A DNA stretch of 64,000 bases from CCY15215 sp039194995 (GCA_039194995.1 JBCCVR010000001.1:56291-120290); one strand, 5' to 3'; positions 51,150-60,483 are shown, counted from the first letter of the stretch. A program made the numbers and translations. Notes: generated by a model from the letters alone, not told the origin.

Positions 51150-52328
51150 TCAAACTGTATCGAGAATCCCTAAGCTCAGTCTGAGGCTAAATTCTCCGAC
51201 CTCGAAATTTTGATTGGGATCGCGAGGACAACGGCGATCGCGGAAATGATTATTGTCATCCCAATAACGAAGATAAATATAATCGCAGATCGTATCGTCA
51301 AAATTTGTATTAGAATTTATTTTCCAAGATAAGGGATCGAGATGGATTCCTGTTAAGATCGCACCTTGAAAATTTGCATCCAACCCTCTAATGTCTGTTA
51401 GATAAGCACCATTCAAGTTAGCACCATTCAAATTAGCACCATTCAAATTAGCGCGACTCAAATCTGCATGAGTCAGATTAGCTTCTCTGAGATCTGCGCC
51501 TCTAAAATACATTTTTTCATCTTTCATTACATGATTTTCTCCGCGATTAAGACCATGCAAATTTGCTTGATAAAAGATAGATTGATTCAAATTAGCTCCC
51601 CTTAAATTCGCCTCCTCTAAATTTGCTTTTTTCAGATTTGCTCTTTCGAGATTGGCATAGCGCAGATCCGCACCACTCAGATCGGTATATTGCAGATTTG
51701 CACAGCTTAGATTGGCTTTATTTAGATCGGCACAATTCAAATTAGCTCTCCATAAGTTAATACCGCGCAAGTTTGCATACTCTAACCAAGACCAACTTAG
51801 ATTAGTTTCGCTCAGATCGACATCAATAAAGTTTGTTCCTATAAGATTGCTAGAATTCAAATTCGCTCTATTCAAATTGATTTGAATCAGGCTTGCATTT
51901 TGCAAATGAATGCTATCTAAAATAGCACCACTGAGATTAATTCCCACTAATTCTGCGCGGTATAAATCGACTCTATACAAACTTGTCTCACTGAGATTAG
52001 CTTCTCTCAAATCTGCTTCTTTTAGGTTTACTTCCCATAAATCAGCTTCTCTCAAATCAGCTTCGTAGAGGTTGGCTTTGCTAAGATTCGCACCAATTAG
52101 ATCGGCTTTTGTCAAGTTTGCCCCACTCAGATCCGCTCCGTGTAAATTGGCTCTGCTTAAATTAGCTTGACTTAAATCGGCTGCCCCTAGATCGGCTTTT
52201 GTGAGATTCGCCTTTCTCAAATCCACCCCTGTCAAATCGACTCCCCACAGATTGACCTCGCTCAAATCCAATTCGATCGCAGTGCGATCGCCTCGAAACA
52301 AACGTTTCAAATCTTGCGGATTTACCAT
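51150..52328 (-). CDS. Pentapeptide-repeat protein
   Basis: A 392-residue protein made mostly of A(D/N)LXX pentapeptides (residues about 20-345), predicted to form a right-handed quadrilateral beta-helix. There is a break near MKDEKMYFRGADLREANLTH where the helix resumes, and a final non-repeat segment (DDTICDYIYLRYWDDNNHFR). No signal peptide or added domain. Such proteins are abundant in cyanobacteria; most lack a known function, and DNA mimicry as in Qnr proteins is only a possibility. Confidence 0.92.
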   Translation of the reverse strand: MVNPQDLKRLFRGDRTAIELDLSEVNLWGVDLTGVDLRKANLTKADLGAADLSQANLSRANLHGADLSGANLTKADLIGANLSKANLYEADLREADLWEVNLKEADLREANLSETSLYRVDLYRAELVGINLSGAILDSIHLQNASLIQINLNRANLNSSNLIGTNFIDVDLSETNLSWSWLEYANLRGINLWRANLNCADLNKANLSCANLQYTDLSGADLRYANLERANLKKANLEEANLRGANLNQSIFYQANLHGLNRGENHVMKDEKMYFRGADLREANLTHADLSRANLNGANLNGANLNGAYLTDIRGLDANFQGAILTGIHLDPLSWKINSNTNFDDTICDYIYLRYWDDNNHFRDRRCPRDPNQNFEVGEFSLRLSLGILDTV

Positions 52329-52382
52329 CAGATTTAGTCTCTTATACGAATATTGATTTTTTATTCATTATATCAGAGAAAT

Positions 52383-52428
52383 AAAAAAAGTTTTGCGATC
52401 GCCTCGGCTGTTTTCCCAAGCGATCGCA
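52383..52428 (-). terminator. HIP1-paired terminator after the cysQ-like gene
   Basis: TGCGATCGC (52394-52402) pairs with GCGATCGCA (52420-52428). On the minus strand the hairpin is followed by AAAAC and seven T residues (52389-52383). It begins 9 bases after the stop of the cysQ-like gene. Confidence 0.75.
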
Positions 52429-52436
52429 TTTTAAAG

Positions 52437-53309
52437 TTATGCCTCTTTAGCCATTTCAGTATCAATTTTTGCCAGAATGTCAGATGCCATCGTATATAGT
52501 TCTTGGTGACAATTACCATTACTGGCCATCAAACCGCCCCATTGCTGGACATCTCCTTGATTGTAAAGCAATTCTTTGCCTTCAAAGCTGGTGAAATTGC
52601 CCCCTGCTTCCGTCAGGATTAATTCTGGTGCGGCAAAATCCCAATCTTTAGGGGCAGATTTCCCCGATAGGGAGATATAAACATCGGTTTTCTGTTCGAG
52701 AATCGTGGACACTTTACAGCCAACGCTACCCACAAAAAAGCGCTCTTTAAACGGAATGCGCTCTAACATTTTATTGAGACGAACATTGCGATGACTGCGA
52801 CTGGCAACGAGATATAAATCTTCGATTTTATTGCGATCGCTGGCATAAATCTCCTTAATTTCTCCCGATCGCGTTTCGACTTTCGTTCCCTTGCCTTTGA
52901 TGGCAAAATACAATTTATCTGTTTCGGGAACGACTACAACGGCAACTTGGGGACGACCTTGATAAGTTAGAGCAATATGAACGGCATATTCCCCGGTTTT
53001 CTCAATAAAATCCCGCGTTCCGTCGAGGGGATCGATAATCCAAACCCAATCTTTTGCCACGGGTTCTGCTCTTTCGACATCGAAGGTTTCTTCGCTGAGA
53101 TAGCCAAAATCTTCCCTCGCCAATTCTTTTTGTAAATATTCGAGAATAGCATGATTGGCAGCTAAATCGGCTTTTGTGACCGGATCGCCTTGTTTATCTT
53201 TGATGTCTAAATCCGTATCGCCGCGATAGTAACGCTGTAAAACATCGGCAGCGCTCCAAGCAGCTTGGCGAGCGATCGCGCAAATTTCATCCAAACGATT
53301 TTCGATCAT
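52437..53309 (-). CDS. cysQ: Inositol-monophosphatase-family 3'(2'),5'-bisphosphate nucleotidase
   Basis: A 290-residue Mg2+/Li+-sensitive phosphatase. Metal-binding motifs: GYLSEETFD, WIIDPLDGTRDFIEKTGEYA and KDWDFAAPELILTEAGG. Overall it most resembles CysQ, which degrades phosphoadenosine phosphate from sulfate assimilation; an inositol-phosphatase role is possible. The PfkB kinase gene lies 26 bp upstream, so the two may form an operon of small-metabolite kinase and phosphatase. Confidence 0.85.
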   Translation of the reverse strand: MIENRLDEICAIARQAAWSAADVLQRYYRGDTDLDIKDKQGDPVTKADLAANHAILEYLQKELAREDFGYLSEETFDVERAEPVAKDWVWIIDPLDGTRDFIEKTGEYAVHIALTYQGRPQVAVVVVPETDKLYFAIKGKGTKVETRSGEIKEIYASDRNKIEDLYLVASRSHRNVRLNKMLERIPFKERFFVGSVGCKVSTILEQKTDVYISLSGKSAPKDWDFAAPELILTEAGGNFTSFEGKELLYNQGDVQQWGGLMASNGNCHQELYTMASDILAKIDTEMAKEA

Positions 53310-53335
53310 GATTTTTGTAATTTTCGTGTATCAGG

Positions 53336-54196
53336 TTATCGATCGCCAATCCAAGCTCGAGTCCCGAAAAATTGGCAAGCTCGAGTGGCAATTTTAGCAG
53401 CAGATGCCAGTGCTTTAATAAAATCCACGGTACAAATATAGTGACAAAATGCGCCGTGAAAAATATCTCCCGCTCCGAGGGTATCGACAACTGTAACCGA
53501 GGGGATGGAAATGCTGCCGCGATCGCGATCGCTCCAATATTGAATCCCCTCCGAGCCGTTGGTAATGGCAACATGAGGGATGGAAAACGCTGCTAAATAC
53601 TTCGCAACCTCTTCAGCAGTCTGGCAAGCGGGGGGATAAAAATTCGCCGAACAAATGGCATAATCGACAAACGGCAAAACGCGATCGAATCCCTCCTTCC
53701 AACTCCCGCCATCAATAACCACGGGAATGCCTTGGTGTTTGGCTTCTTTGGCGATCGCTTCTCCGACTGCCATTTGATGCCCGTCGATCAACACTATGTC
53801 TACCCCTGCTAAAATCCCTGTGGGAATTTGATCTGGAGTAGCGCGAGATTTCACCGCATTCAGGGAAATCACCGCGCGATCGCCGATCCCTTCCGTGACG
53901 ATAACTGACGACACTGGCGGAGATTCTACCCGTTTTGGTTCGAGATCGTACAATTGTACGTTATACTGCTGTAAATCTTCGCGAACGATCTTTGCATTAG
54001 CGCGATCGCCCAGCACTCCCAATAATCGAGCAGAATCGCCCAATGTGACAAAAGTTATGGCTGCATTGGTTGCGGGTCCCCCTGCCACAGACAGATAATC
54101 TAAAGCGACTATTTTTTCATTATTTTGGGGAAATTGTCGAACCAGATAGATAAAATCAAGCGTAATCAGTCCGACAAAAAGACCGCAATGTTTCAT
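53336..54196 (-). CDS. PfkB-family carbohydrate kinase
   Basis: A 286-residue ribokinase-fold kinase. Both PfkB signatures are visible: the N-terminal substrate region (YLSVAGGPATNAAITFVTLG) and the C-terminal VVDTLGAGDIFHGAFCHYI with the catalytic aspartate. The substrate cannot be read from sequence. The ATG at 54196 (MKHCGLFVGLITLDFIYLV) gives the normal start; the open frame extends to 54241. Confidence 0.87.
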   Translation of the reverse strand: MKHCGLFVGLITLDFIYLVRQFPQNNEKIVALDYLSVAGGPATNAAITFVTLGDSARLLGVLGDRANAKIVREDLQQYNVQLYDLEPKRVESPPVSSVIVTEGIGDRAVISLNAVKSRATPDQIPTGILAGVDIVLIDGHQMAVGEAIAKEAKHQGIPVVIDGGSWKEGFDRVLPFVDYAICSANFYPPACQTAEEVAKYLAAFSIPHVAITNGSEGIQYWSDRDRGSISIPSVTVVDTLGAGDIFHGAFCHYICTVDFIKALASAAKIATRACQFFGTRAWIGDR

Positions 54197-54327
54197 GTAA
54201 GTCAACTCCTCATTGATAGATGGATCCAACCATTTTTTCAACGTATATTATTTTTTAAGAAAAACTTTTAGGGTGCTTTAAAGAGTTATGATATAATACG
54301 TAAAATATATTCTAAATTCAATATAAA

Positions 54328-54681
54328 ATGCCTCGCATTAACTTTCGCCAAATTCACAAAAAAATTGCACTCATCTCAATGTTACCCCTATTTGTAACAG
54401 CAGTTACCGGAGTCCTCTATCGACTTCTCCGACAGTGGTTCGATGTTGACAAAACGCAAGTTAAGTTCTTAATTCGCATTCACGAAGGACGATATCTCGG
54501 AGATATTCTAAATCCAATTTACGTTCTCTTAGAAGGATTGGGATTGTGTATTCTTTTAGTAACGGGAGCGATAATGCTATGGAAAGAAATAAAAAGTTGG
54601 TTTGTCGGGACGGCAAAATCGCCGGAAGCGCAAAAAGTGATGCAAAAACCAGCGCAAAAACCGGTGCAAGAAGGAGATTAA
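54328..54681 (+). CDS. PepSY-TM-like small membrane protein
   Basis: A 117-residue protein with two hydrophobic helices (IALISMLPLFVTAVTGVLYR and LLEGLGLCILLVTGAIMLWK) and the HxG motifs (IHKK, IHEGRYLGD) of PepSY-associated TM proteins, which are often linked to metal or redox functions. The C-terminus has a KPAQKPVQ low-complexity repeat. It ends 6 bp before the J-domain gene and may share its transcript. Confidence 0.75.
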   Translation: MPRINFRQIHKKIALISMLPLFVTAVTGVLYRLLRQWFDVDKTQVKFLIRIHEGRYLGDILNPIYVLLEGLGLCILLVTGAIMLWKEIKSWFVGTAKSPEAQKVMQKPAQKPVQEGD

Positions 54682-54687
54682 AAGTTC

Positions 54688-55347
54688 ATGTCCCAACGCG
54701 ATCGCTATAAAATTCTGCAAGTTTCTCCCAACGCCACTCAAGCGGAGATCAAACAAGCGTATCGACGTTTGGCCAAACAATTGCATCCCGACAGCCAGAG
54801 TGAAAATGCCAGCCACGAGGAAATCGTGCGTCTCAATGATGCCTACGAAATCCTTGGGGATCCCCAACGCCGTCAGAATTACGATCGCCAGTATAATTCG
54901 CACCATTCTAATTCTCCCTCCACCTCTTCCCCCACAAGGCCTCAGCAAACCTCCCGAGAGAAAGATACGCGACTGCACGTGTGGATGCAAGAGGTTTATA
55001 TTCCCGTCCAAAGTGCGATCGATCGCATCCTCAACACCCTAGACGATCGAATTGACGATCTCGCAGCCGATCCCTTCGATGACGAACTGATGGAAGCCTT
55101 TCAAAATTATCTTGCACATTGCCGCCAAACCCTCGAGGGCGCGCAAAGAATTTTTACATCTCAACCCAATCCTGCTAAATGTGCGGGTACGGCTGCCAAT
55201 CTCTACTACTGCCTCAATCATATCAGCGATGGTTTGGAGGAAATGGAATGGTTCGGACTCAACTACGACGAACATTATTTGCATTCGGGAAAAGAATTGT
55301 TTCGCCGTGCCGATCGCCTGCGAAGTACAGAGAGAACAACATTGTGA
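54688..55347 (+). CDS. J-domain protein
   Basis: A 219-residue co-chaperone-like protein. Residues 1-70 are a J domain with intact HPD (QLHPDSQSE) between helices II and III; a short Ser/Pro/Thr linker follows (HSNSPSTSSPTRPQQTS); the remaining ~130 residues are helical and unassigned. It lacks the G/F and zinc-finger regions of DnaJ itself, so it is a specialised Hsp70 partner. The 209-bp gap after it (55348-55556) contains only CCTTTATCxTTGCCAAAA repeats before the next gene. Confidence 0.88.
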   Translation: MSQRDRYKILQVSPNATQAEIKQAYRRLAKQLHPDSQSENASHEEIVRLNDAYEILGDPQRRQNYDRQYNSHHSNSPSTSSPTRPQQTSREKDTRLHVWMQEVYIPVQSAIDRILNTLDDRIDDLAADPFDDELMEAFQNYLAHCRQTLEGAQRIFTSQPNPAKCAGTAANLYYCLNHISDGLEEMEWFGLNYDEHYLHSGKELFRRADRLRSTERTTL

Positions 55348-55556
55348 GCAAAAAAATGCCTACGTGCCAAAAACAATCCGGACTGACGCATTGCTCCTAG
55401 AAGAAAGTATCGAAGGAAGGATAAAACGAGGGATAAAACTAGCAAAAAAATGAACTGAGGATTTCCTTCCTGCTCAATCCCCTATCCTTTATCTTTGCCA
55501 AAACGCCTTTATCCTTGCCAAAACTCCTTCAGCCTTTATTCTTACCAAGCGAGATT

Positions 55557-56618
55557 ATGGAATTACGATTAGCAACTTGTGCGAGTGGCATTTCCCCCTC
55601 TGCCAATTCTACAACTCAACTCCAAACGCAATCGGTTTTTTCTCAAATTGAAGCCAACTTGGAGCAAAGCGAAATCTATCAGCGCATGATGGCGGGATTA
55701 GAAAATCTTGCAGGAGATACCCTAGAAGCAACGCGATCGCTGCTCCAATCTTTTGGTAGAGAAGCCATTCGCGTCACCTTCCAACAAATTGCCCAACACT
55801 ATCACGTTGCTCCCGATACGTTGAAAAAAAAGGTGGTTTCGGTCAAAACTAAAAGCAATAATGGCGATCGCGAAACCCAAACTTCCGTCGAACAATATTC
55901 GACCGAGTGCGTCGATCCCGCAATGCCTGCGGCTTCAGCCCTCGAAACAGTGTCCGAAGTCAAGTCTCCTATCAAAACCCCCGTTCCTTCCCCAGCTAAA
56001 CCCAAATCGAAAGCGAAAGCCAAAAAGAAAGGTTCCTCCAAATTTTCCCAAAAAGCCAGCAAAGCTCAGCGCGATCGCATTTTAGCAGAGGAACGGGTCA
56101 AAATTTGTCGGCAAATCGGACAGGCATTGAAGGAAGCGCGATTGGCTCAAGGCATCTCTTTCGGCGCGCTTTACAGTAAAACGCTCATACAGGTTTACTA
56201 TATCAAAGCCCTTGAAGAAGGGGAGATCGAGCGCTTGCCAGAAGATGTGTATTTGCGGGGTTTTATTCGCCGCTTGGGGAATACGCTCGGCTTAAACGGT
56301 GTAGCTTTAACGAACTCTCTCCCCCAGCCCGTCAAAGACAATACGATCCCCTCTTGGTATACCCCAGATATTAAAGTGAACGGCCCCGCTCTTGCTTCCC
56401 CCACAACTATACAAAATTATGTCGGCTATACGGCTCTCGTGGCTGGAGCGATAGGAGGATTGAGTTGGGTTACAGCCGATCGCCCCAACCCGGAAGCCAA
56501 CGTCGAATCCGAACCTCCCCCCGTAGAGTCTCAGTCGCGATCGGCACGGCACGGTAGCGATCGCGTGACGCTCTCGGAGCAATTGAATGCGGAAGTTTCT
56601 CCGCCGGAGGTGAATTAG
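55557..56618 (+). CDS. RodZ-like HTH membrane protein
   Basis: A 353-residue protein. A variable N-terminal half with a basic linker (KPKSKAKAKKKGSSKFSQK) leads to a RodZ-type helix-turn-helix (IGQALKEARLAQGISFGALY, IKALEEGEIERLPEDVYLRG, FIRRLGNTLGLNG) at about residues 190-255, then a single helix (YVGYTALVAGAIGGLSWVTA) and a short Ser/Pro-rich tail. RodZ links MreB to the membrane in cell shape. I start at the ATG at 55557; the frame upstream starts at a TTG in repeat sequence. Confidence 0.82.
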   Translation: MELRLATCASGISPSANSTTQLQTQSVFSQIEANLEQSEIYQRMMAGLENLAGDTLEATRSLLQSFGREAIRVTFQQIAQHYHVAPDTLKKKVVSVKTKSNNGDRETQTSVEQYSTECVDPAMPAASALETVSEVKSPIKTPVPSPAKPKSKAKAKKKGSSKFSQKASKAQRDRILAEERVKICRQIGQALKEARLAQGISFGALYSKTLIQVYYIKALEEGEIERLPEDVYLRGFIRRLGNTLGLNGVALTNSLPQPVKDNTIPSWYTPDIKVNGPALASPTTIQNYVGYTALVAGAIGGLSWVTADRPNPEANVESEPPPVESQSRSARHGSDRVTLSEQLNAEVSPPEVN

Positions 56619-56670
56619 AAGAGCATCGGAAGCATGAGGAGCGGGGAAGATGTCTTTTATCCTTCGTCCC

Positions 56671-57780
56671 TTATCCTTCCAGAACGAGATTATCGCGGTG
56701 GATGACGGTTTCTGCGCCTAAATAGCCTAAGATTTCGGGGATTTTTTCCGATCTCACTCCCTGAATTTGTTGGAGTTCCGCGCTGTTGTAGTTGACAATG
56801 CCTCGGGCGATGGGATGACCTTGGCGATCGCAGATTAAGACGGCTTCCGAGGCGTGAAAATGTCCCTCAATTTGACTGATTCCTGCTGCTAAGAGAGACT
56901 TGCCGCGATCGCGAATGGCTGTCACCGCGCCCTCATCTAAATAGAGCGTACCCATTGCAATTAAACCATGAGCGATCCACCGCTTGCGGGCGGTTTCGGT
57001 GCGGGGTCGGGGTTCAAATTGCGTTCCTAATCGTTCGCCTTGGAGGATCTTTTCAATATTATCGGGTTGTTGACCTCGCAGGATTGCGGTTTTTACTCCC
57101 GCACTGGTGGCAATGCGAGCCGCCGCTAATTTGGTGACCATGCCGCCAGTTCCCCAGCCGGAACCCTTGGTACTGGCGTTGACCTCCAAGGTGGCCAATT
57201 CCTCGGGGGTGACGGTGTTGATGGGGCGGGCGTTGGGAAAGGCTCTAGGATCGGCGGAATAGAGGCGATCGACATCGGTGAGTAGAAAAAGGCAGTCGGC
57301 CTCGATTAAATTGGCAACGAGGGCGGAGAGGGTATCGTTATCGCCGAATTTTAACTCCTCGACGGCAACGCTATCGTTTTCGTTAACGATGGGAATGACC
57401 CCTAATTCAAATAATTCTTTAAAGGTGTTATACGCATTAACATAACTACTGCGTTCCATTAAATCCCGTCGCGTTAATAAGATTTGGGCGATGGGCTGTT
57501 GCAAGCTGGTAAAGAAATCGTCATAGATGCGCATTAAGCGCCCTTGTCCCACTGCTGCGATCGCCTGTTTGCGGGACATGGTTTTCGGGCGATCGCTCAA
57601 GCGCAAGCGAGAACACCCCACCCCGACAGCACCCGAAGAAACTAAGGCAATGCGATCGCCCGAGTTGCGCAAGCGAGTGAGGGTTTCCACCAAGGAAGCA
57701 ATGGTAGAGAGGGACAGTTGACCCGTATCGGCATGGGTCAAACTGGACGTGCCAATTTTAACAACGAGAGTCCGAGACAT
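56671..57780 (-). CDS. proB: Glutamate 5-kinase
   Basis: A 369-residue enzyme phosphorylating glutamate in proline synthesis. The kinase domain (1-260) has VVKIGTSSLTHADTGQLSLS, VSSGAVGVGCSRL, IPIVNENDSVAVEELKFGDN and KGSGWGTGGMVTKLAAARIA. A C-terminal PUA domain (about 275-355, GTLYLDEGAVTAIRDRGKSL) is present, as in full-length bacterial ProB. proA is not in the window. A toxin-antitoxin pair lies upstream on the same strand. Confidence 0.97.
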   Translation of the reverse strand: MSRTLVVKIGTSSLTHADTGQLSLSTIASLVETLTRLRNSGDRIALVSSGAVGVGCSRLRLSDRPKTMSRKQAIAAVGQGRLMRIYDDFFTSLQQPIAQILLTRRDLMERSSYVNAYNTFKELFELGVIPIVNENDSVAVEELKFGDNDTLSALVANLIEADCLFLLTDVDRLYSADPRAFPNARPINTVTPEELATLEVNASTKGSGWGTGGMVTKLAAARIATSAGVKTAILRGQQPDNIEKILQGERLGTQFEPRPRTETARKRWIAHGLIAMGTLYLDEGAVTAIRDRGKSLLAAGISQIEGHFHASEAVLICDRQGHPIARGIVNYNSAELQQIQGVRSEKIPEILGYLGAETVIHRDNLVLEG

Positions 57781-57808
57781 TTTTAATTATCGATTATCAA
57801 TTCCCAGT

Positions 57809-58231
57809 TCATAATTCATCGGGAATAATAACAGAGATCGCTTCTGTTTTATGTTTTCGATAAATACGAAAATCACTGTCTAAAGTTAAAACGCTACTGC
57901 CTGCTATTAACTCGCTCATTCTCACCACACACGCATCGGCAAAAGACATCGGAACGGATTTATATTTCTTCATCAATTCGGCGATCGCATTAACTTCGTT
58001 ATTGAAATGAAAAGGGACTTCTACGTAACCGCGACTGACTAAACCCATAATAGCATCTTCACCGCCATAAACCCTTTGCAAAAGAAAACACGCTTCACTA
58101 ATCACGGCTTCACAAGTTAGAATGGGTTTCGCGATCGTTGCCCACCGATCGACAGCCCAAGTATGATAGCAATCGCTTTTGTCTAAAACTGCAACTAACA
58201 CCCCTGTATCTAAGATAACGTTTCTTCGCAC
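57809..58231 (-). CDS. PIN-domain toxin (VapC-like)
   Basis: A 140-residue PIN-fold ribonuclease, the usual toxin of a type II pair. Acidic site residues are visible: D8 in VILDTGVLVAVLDKSD, E in VISEACFLLQ, D in MSFADACVVRM and D in VLTLDSDFRIY. The start is GTG at 58231, inside the end of the antitoxin gene (22-bp overlap), showing translational coupling. All four acids are present, so it looks functional. Confidence 0.85.
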   Translation of the reverse strand: MRRNVILDTGVLVAVLDKSDCYHTWAVDRWATIAKPILTCEAVISEACFLLQRVYGGEDAIMGLVSRGYVEVPFHFNNEVNAIAELMKKYKSVPMSFADACVVRMSELIAGSSVLTLDSDFRIYRKHKTEAISVIIPDEL

Positions 58232-58482
58232 ATCACCTTATATCCTGTTTTGAGTTCCTTTTTTCGTAAAGATAGATCGCCAACTCCGCTATCCACACAA
58301 CCAATAAACTCTAGTGCTGCTGAGAGCATAGAAGTCTCTTGGCTTTCATCTTCAGTAATTTCGCGTTCGCGTCCCTGAAACTGCAAAAACTCAATAAAGT
58401 CTAAAACTGATTGTTGTTGTTGAGGTGTTAGACTTCGCAGGCGTTCTAGGATAATAGCTTCTTTATTCACTGTTTGCGTCAT
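58210..58482 (-). CDS. Antitoxin of the PIN-domain pair
   Basis: A 90-residue protein with an N-terminal helical segment like DUF2281 antitoxins (AIILERLRSLTPQQQQSVLD, FIEFLQFQGRE) and an acidic linker to a toxin-binding tail (GVGDLSLRKKELKTGYKVM). The ATG at 58482 is preceded by GAGGA at a suitable distance; an ATG at 58500 is in frame but lacks an SD. Confidence 0.78.
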   Translation of the reverse strand: MTQTVNKEAIILERLRSLTPQQQQSVLDFIEFLQFQGREREITEDESQETSMLSAALEFIGCVDSGVGDLSLRKKELKTGYKVMCEETLS

Positions 58483-58594
58483 CGGTTTGTCCTCAAGCAT
58501 GAATCTTTATTTTACCATCTGCGTAAGACGCAAGCAGTCGAGAGATGCTGACCAAGGAACGTACACCAAGACAACCAAAACCAATAAAATTTAA

Positions 58595-58631
58595 AACGCC
58601 AGCCGTGAGACTACTTCCCTAGGCTGACGTT
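58595..58631 (-). terminator. Hairpin downstream of yqeG
   Basis: AACGCCAGCC (58595-58604) pairs with GGCTGACGTT (58622-58631), with one G-T pair. On the minus strand the stem is followed by a weak T-rich stretch (TTTTAAATTTTA). Probable terminator for yqeG, which ends 120 bases upstream. Confidence 0.5.
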
Positions 58632-58749
58632 CTAACTTATCTTATTTTTAAGGTCTTTATATCGGCTGACCTCATTTGTATCTTTATTAAGATGCCATAA
58701 CAATTACATTTCGTTTTGTATCGTAATGTTTTCTTTATATTTCACTCCA

Positions 58750-59295
58750 TCAAGATTTGTTTCCGTCTTTACAGTTTTGTTGCTTGCCCGTCAAAGGCGT
58801 ACCGAGGAGCAGTTGAGTCAAACGCACCTCAAGAGTCCGCAAGGGGTAAGAGCGAGCGGCAATCGCGGGATCGATCATTGGTTCGACGAGGATGGTAAAC
58901 ATCCCCATGCGGTTGCCCCCGAGGGCATCGGTGATCAGGCGATCGCCCACCATCCCCACCCGTTCGGGGGGCAATTTCATCGCATCGATCGCGTATCTTA
59001 ACTTTCTGCGAGAGGGTTTACTCGCTCCGTAAATGTAGGGTAATTGTAAAGACTTTGCAATATTGCCGATGCGAGTTTCGCTGATATTGTTACTAACCAA
59101 CCAGAGAGCAGCAACGGCACGAATTTCCTCAACCCATTGCACCACCTCCGGCGAGACTTGCCGCTCTTTCAAAGGCACGAGGGTTTCATCCACATCGAGA
59201 ATCAAGCCTTGCAATCGATAGCGTTGGAGAATTTCAGGGGTAATGGCGATCGCTGTATCCCCCAAAACCAAATCTGGTTGTAATAGTTTTATCAT
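58750..59295 (-). CDS. yqeG: YqeG-family HAD phosphatase
   Basis: A 181-residue HAD IIIA phosphatase. Motif I is LILDVDETLVPL, motif II LWLVSNNIS, and motif III/IV GMVGDRLITDALGGNRMGM. Cytoplasmic, small cap. The family is linked to phosphatidylglycerophosphate dephosphorylation in plants and cyanobacteria; whether this copy has that activity is inferred. A heptamer array lies 3 bases from its start codon. Confidence 0.9.
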   Translation of the reverse strand: MIKLLQPDLVLGDTAIAITPEILQRYRLQGLILDVDETLVPLKERQVSPEVVQWVEEIRAVAALWLVSNNISETRIGNIAKSLQLPYIYGASKPSRRKLRYAIDAMKLPPERVGMVGDRLITDALGGNRMGMFTILVEPMIDPAIAARSYPLRTLEVRLTQLLLGTPLTGKQQNCKDGNKS

Positions 59296-59298
59296 TTT

Positions 59299-59415
59299 GG
59301 TTATTGGTTATTGGTTGCTTGCACTGAGCGAAGCCGAAGTGTTGGTTATTGGTTATTGGTTATTAGCTCCCCCTCTTGCACTCCCCCTCTTGGGAGGGGG
59401 TTGGGGGGTGGGTTC
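59299..59415 (-). repeat. Composite repeat filling the mltG-yqeG gap
   Basis: Heptamers TTATTGG/TTATTGG (59299-59315), an interruption GCACTGAGCGAAGCCGAAGT, more heptamers to about 59363, then CTCCCCCTCTTGC twice and the hairpin CCCCTCTTGGGAGGGGG with TTGGGGGGTGGGTTC. It ends at the mltG stop codon. Confidence 0.8.
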
Positions 59416-60483
59416 TTACTGATTATTCGCTTCCCTCGCTTGGCGGATCGCATTCTTAGCAGCTTCGTGTTCTTCGAATGTTTGACTAAAAACGTGAGTT
59501 CCGTCGTAACGAGCAACAAAAAAGAGATAATCGGTGGGCGTGGGGGCAAGGACGGCTTGTAGGCTGGAGAGTCCGGGGCTGGCGATGGGAGTTGGGGGCA
59601 ATCCAGTATTGAGATAGGTATTGTAAGGATTGGGGGTTCTGACTTGGGCATTGGTTAAAGGGCGATCGGCCGTTTGTTTGATCCCTAAACCATATTCAAC
59701 TGTCGGATCTGCTTCCAAGCGGATGCCCTCATTCAAGCGCTTGAGATAAACTCCGGCAATCAAGGGGCGTTCTGTGGCGATCGCGGCTTCTTTTTCCACC
59801 AAACTGGCGAGAGTCACCCATCCTTTCAGATCGAAGGCGCTGGGTTGCGGGTTTTGTTGTTGGTAAAGGGGTAGGGCAACTTCGGCAAAGCGATCCAGCA
59901 TCAAAGTCACGACCGCTTGGGGTTGTACGGTACGGTTGGGAAGTTCGTAAGTATCGGGGAAAAGAAATCCCTCGATATGGAGAATATCGGTTGGCAACCA
60001 AGGATAGCGATCGCTGGGAATTTGGCGAGTGGCTTCGATGAAAGCATCGCGAGAAAAATAGCCCCGCTCCTCGAAATATGCGCCCATCTCCTCGACAGAC
60101 CATCCTTCAATCACGCGAAAGGACTTTTCTCGGACATTCCCCTGCCAAATTGTATCGGCAACTTCGGCGAGGGATTGAGAAGGAGAAAGGGTATAAGTTC
60201 CTTCTTTAAAAGAGCCGCCGCGATCTTGGAACAAGAGCCAAAATGCCCAGATATTCCACGCCCAAGAGGAGGACACGATCCCGGCGGCTTCTAAATCCGA
60301 ACCAATTTGCCGAGTGGACGTATCCCCCGGAACGTCAACATCGATGCTGACGGCTTCTTCGGTGGGTGCAACGGGAGACATAGCCCAATACCACCATTGA
60401 TTGCCATGCCAAGCACTCAACACCAAGACCCCCGGCAAAAGGGCTAGGGTATAGAACCATTTTAAAAAACTACCAAAATTCAT
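59416..60483 (-). CDS. mltG: Endolytic transglycosylase MltG
   Basis: A 355-residue membrane-anchored YceG-family enzyme that cuts nascent glycan strands. One N-terminal helix (LALLPGVLVLSAWHGNQWWY) precedes the LysM-like subdomain and the catalytic domain; the active-site Glu is in LASLVEKEAAIATERPLIAG, followed by RLNEGIRLEADPTVEYGLG and the TYLNTGLPPTPIASPGLSSL motif. It follows the DUF3727 gene across 32 bp of TTGCCTA repeats. Confidence 0.94.
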   Translation of the reverse strand: MNFGSFLKWFYTLALLPGVLVLSAWHGNQWWYWAMSPVAPTEEAVSIDVDVPGDTSTRQIGSDLEAAGIVSSSWAWNIWAFWLLFQDRGGSFKEGTYTLSPSQSLAEVADTIWQGNVREKSFRVIEGWSVEEMGAYFEERGYFSRDAFIEATRQIPSDRYPWLPTDILHIEGFLFPDTYELPNRTVQPQAVVTLMLDRFAEVALPLYQQQNPQPSAFDLKGWVTLASLVEKEAAIATERPLIAGVYLKRLNEGIRLEADPTVEYGLGIKQTADRPLTNAQVRTPNPYNTYLNTGLPPTPIASPGLSSLQAVLAPTPTDYLFFVARYDGTHVFSQTFEEHEAAKNAIRQAREANNQ

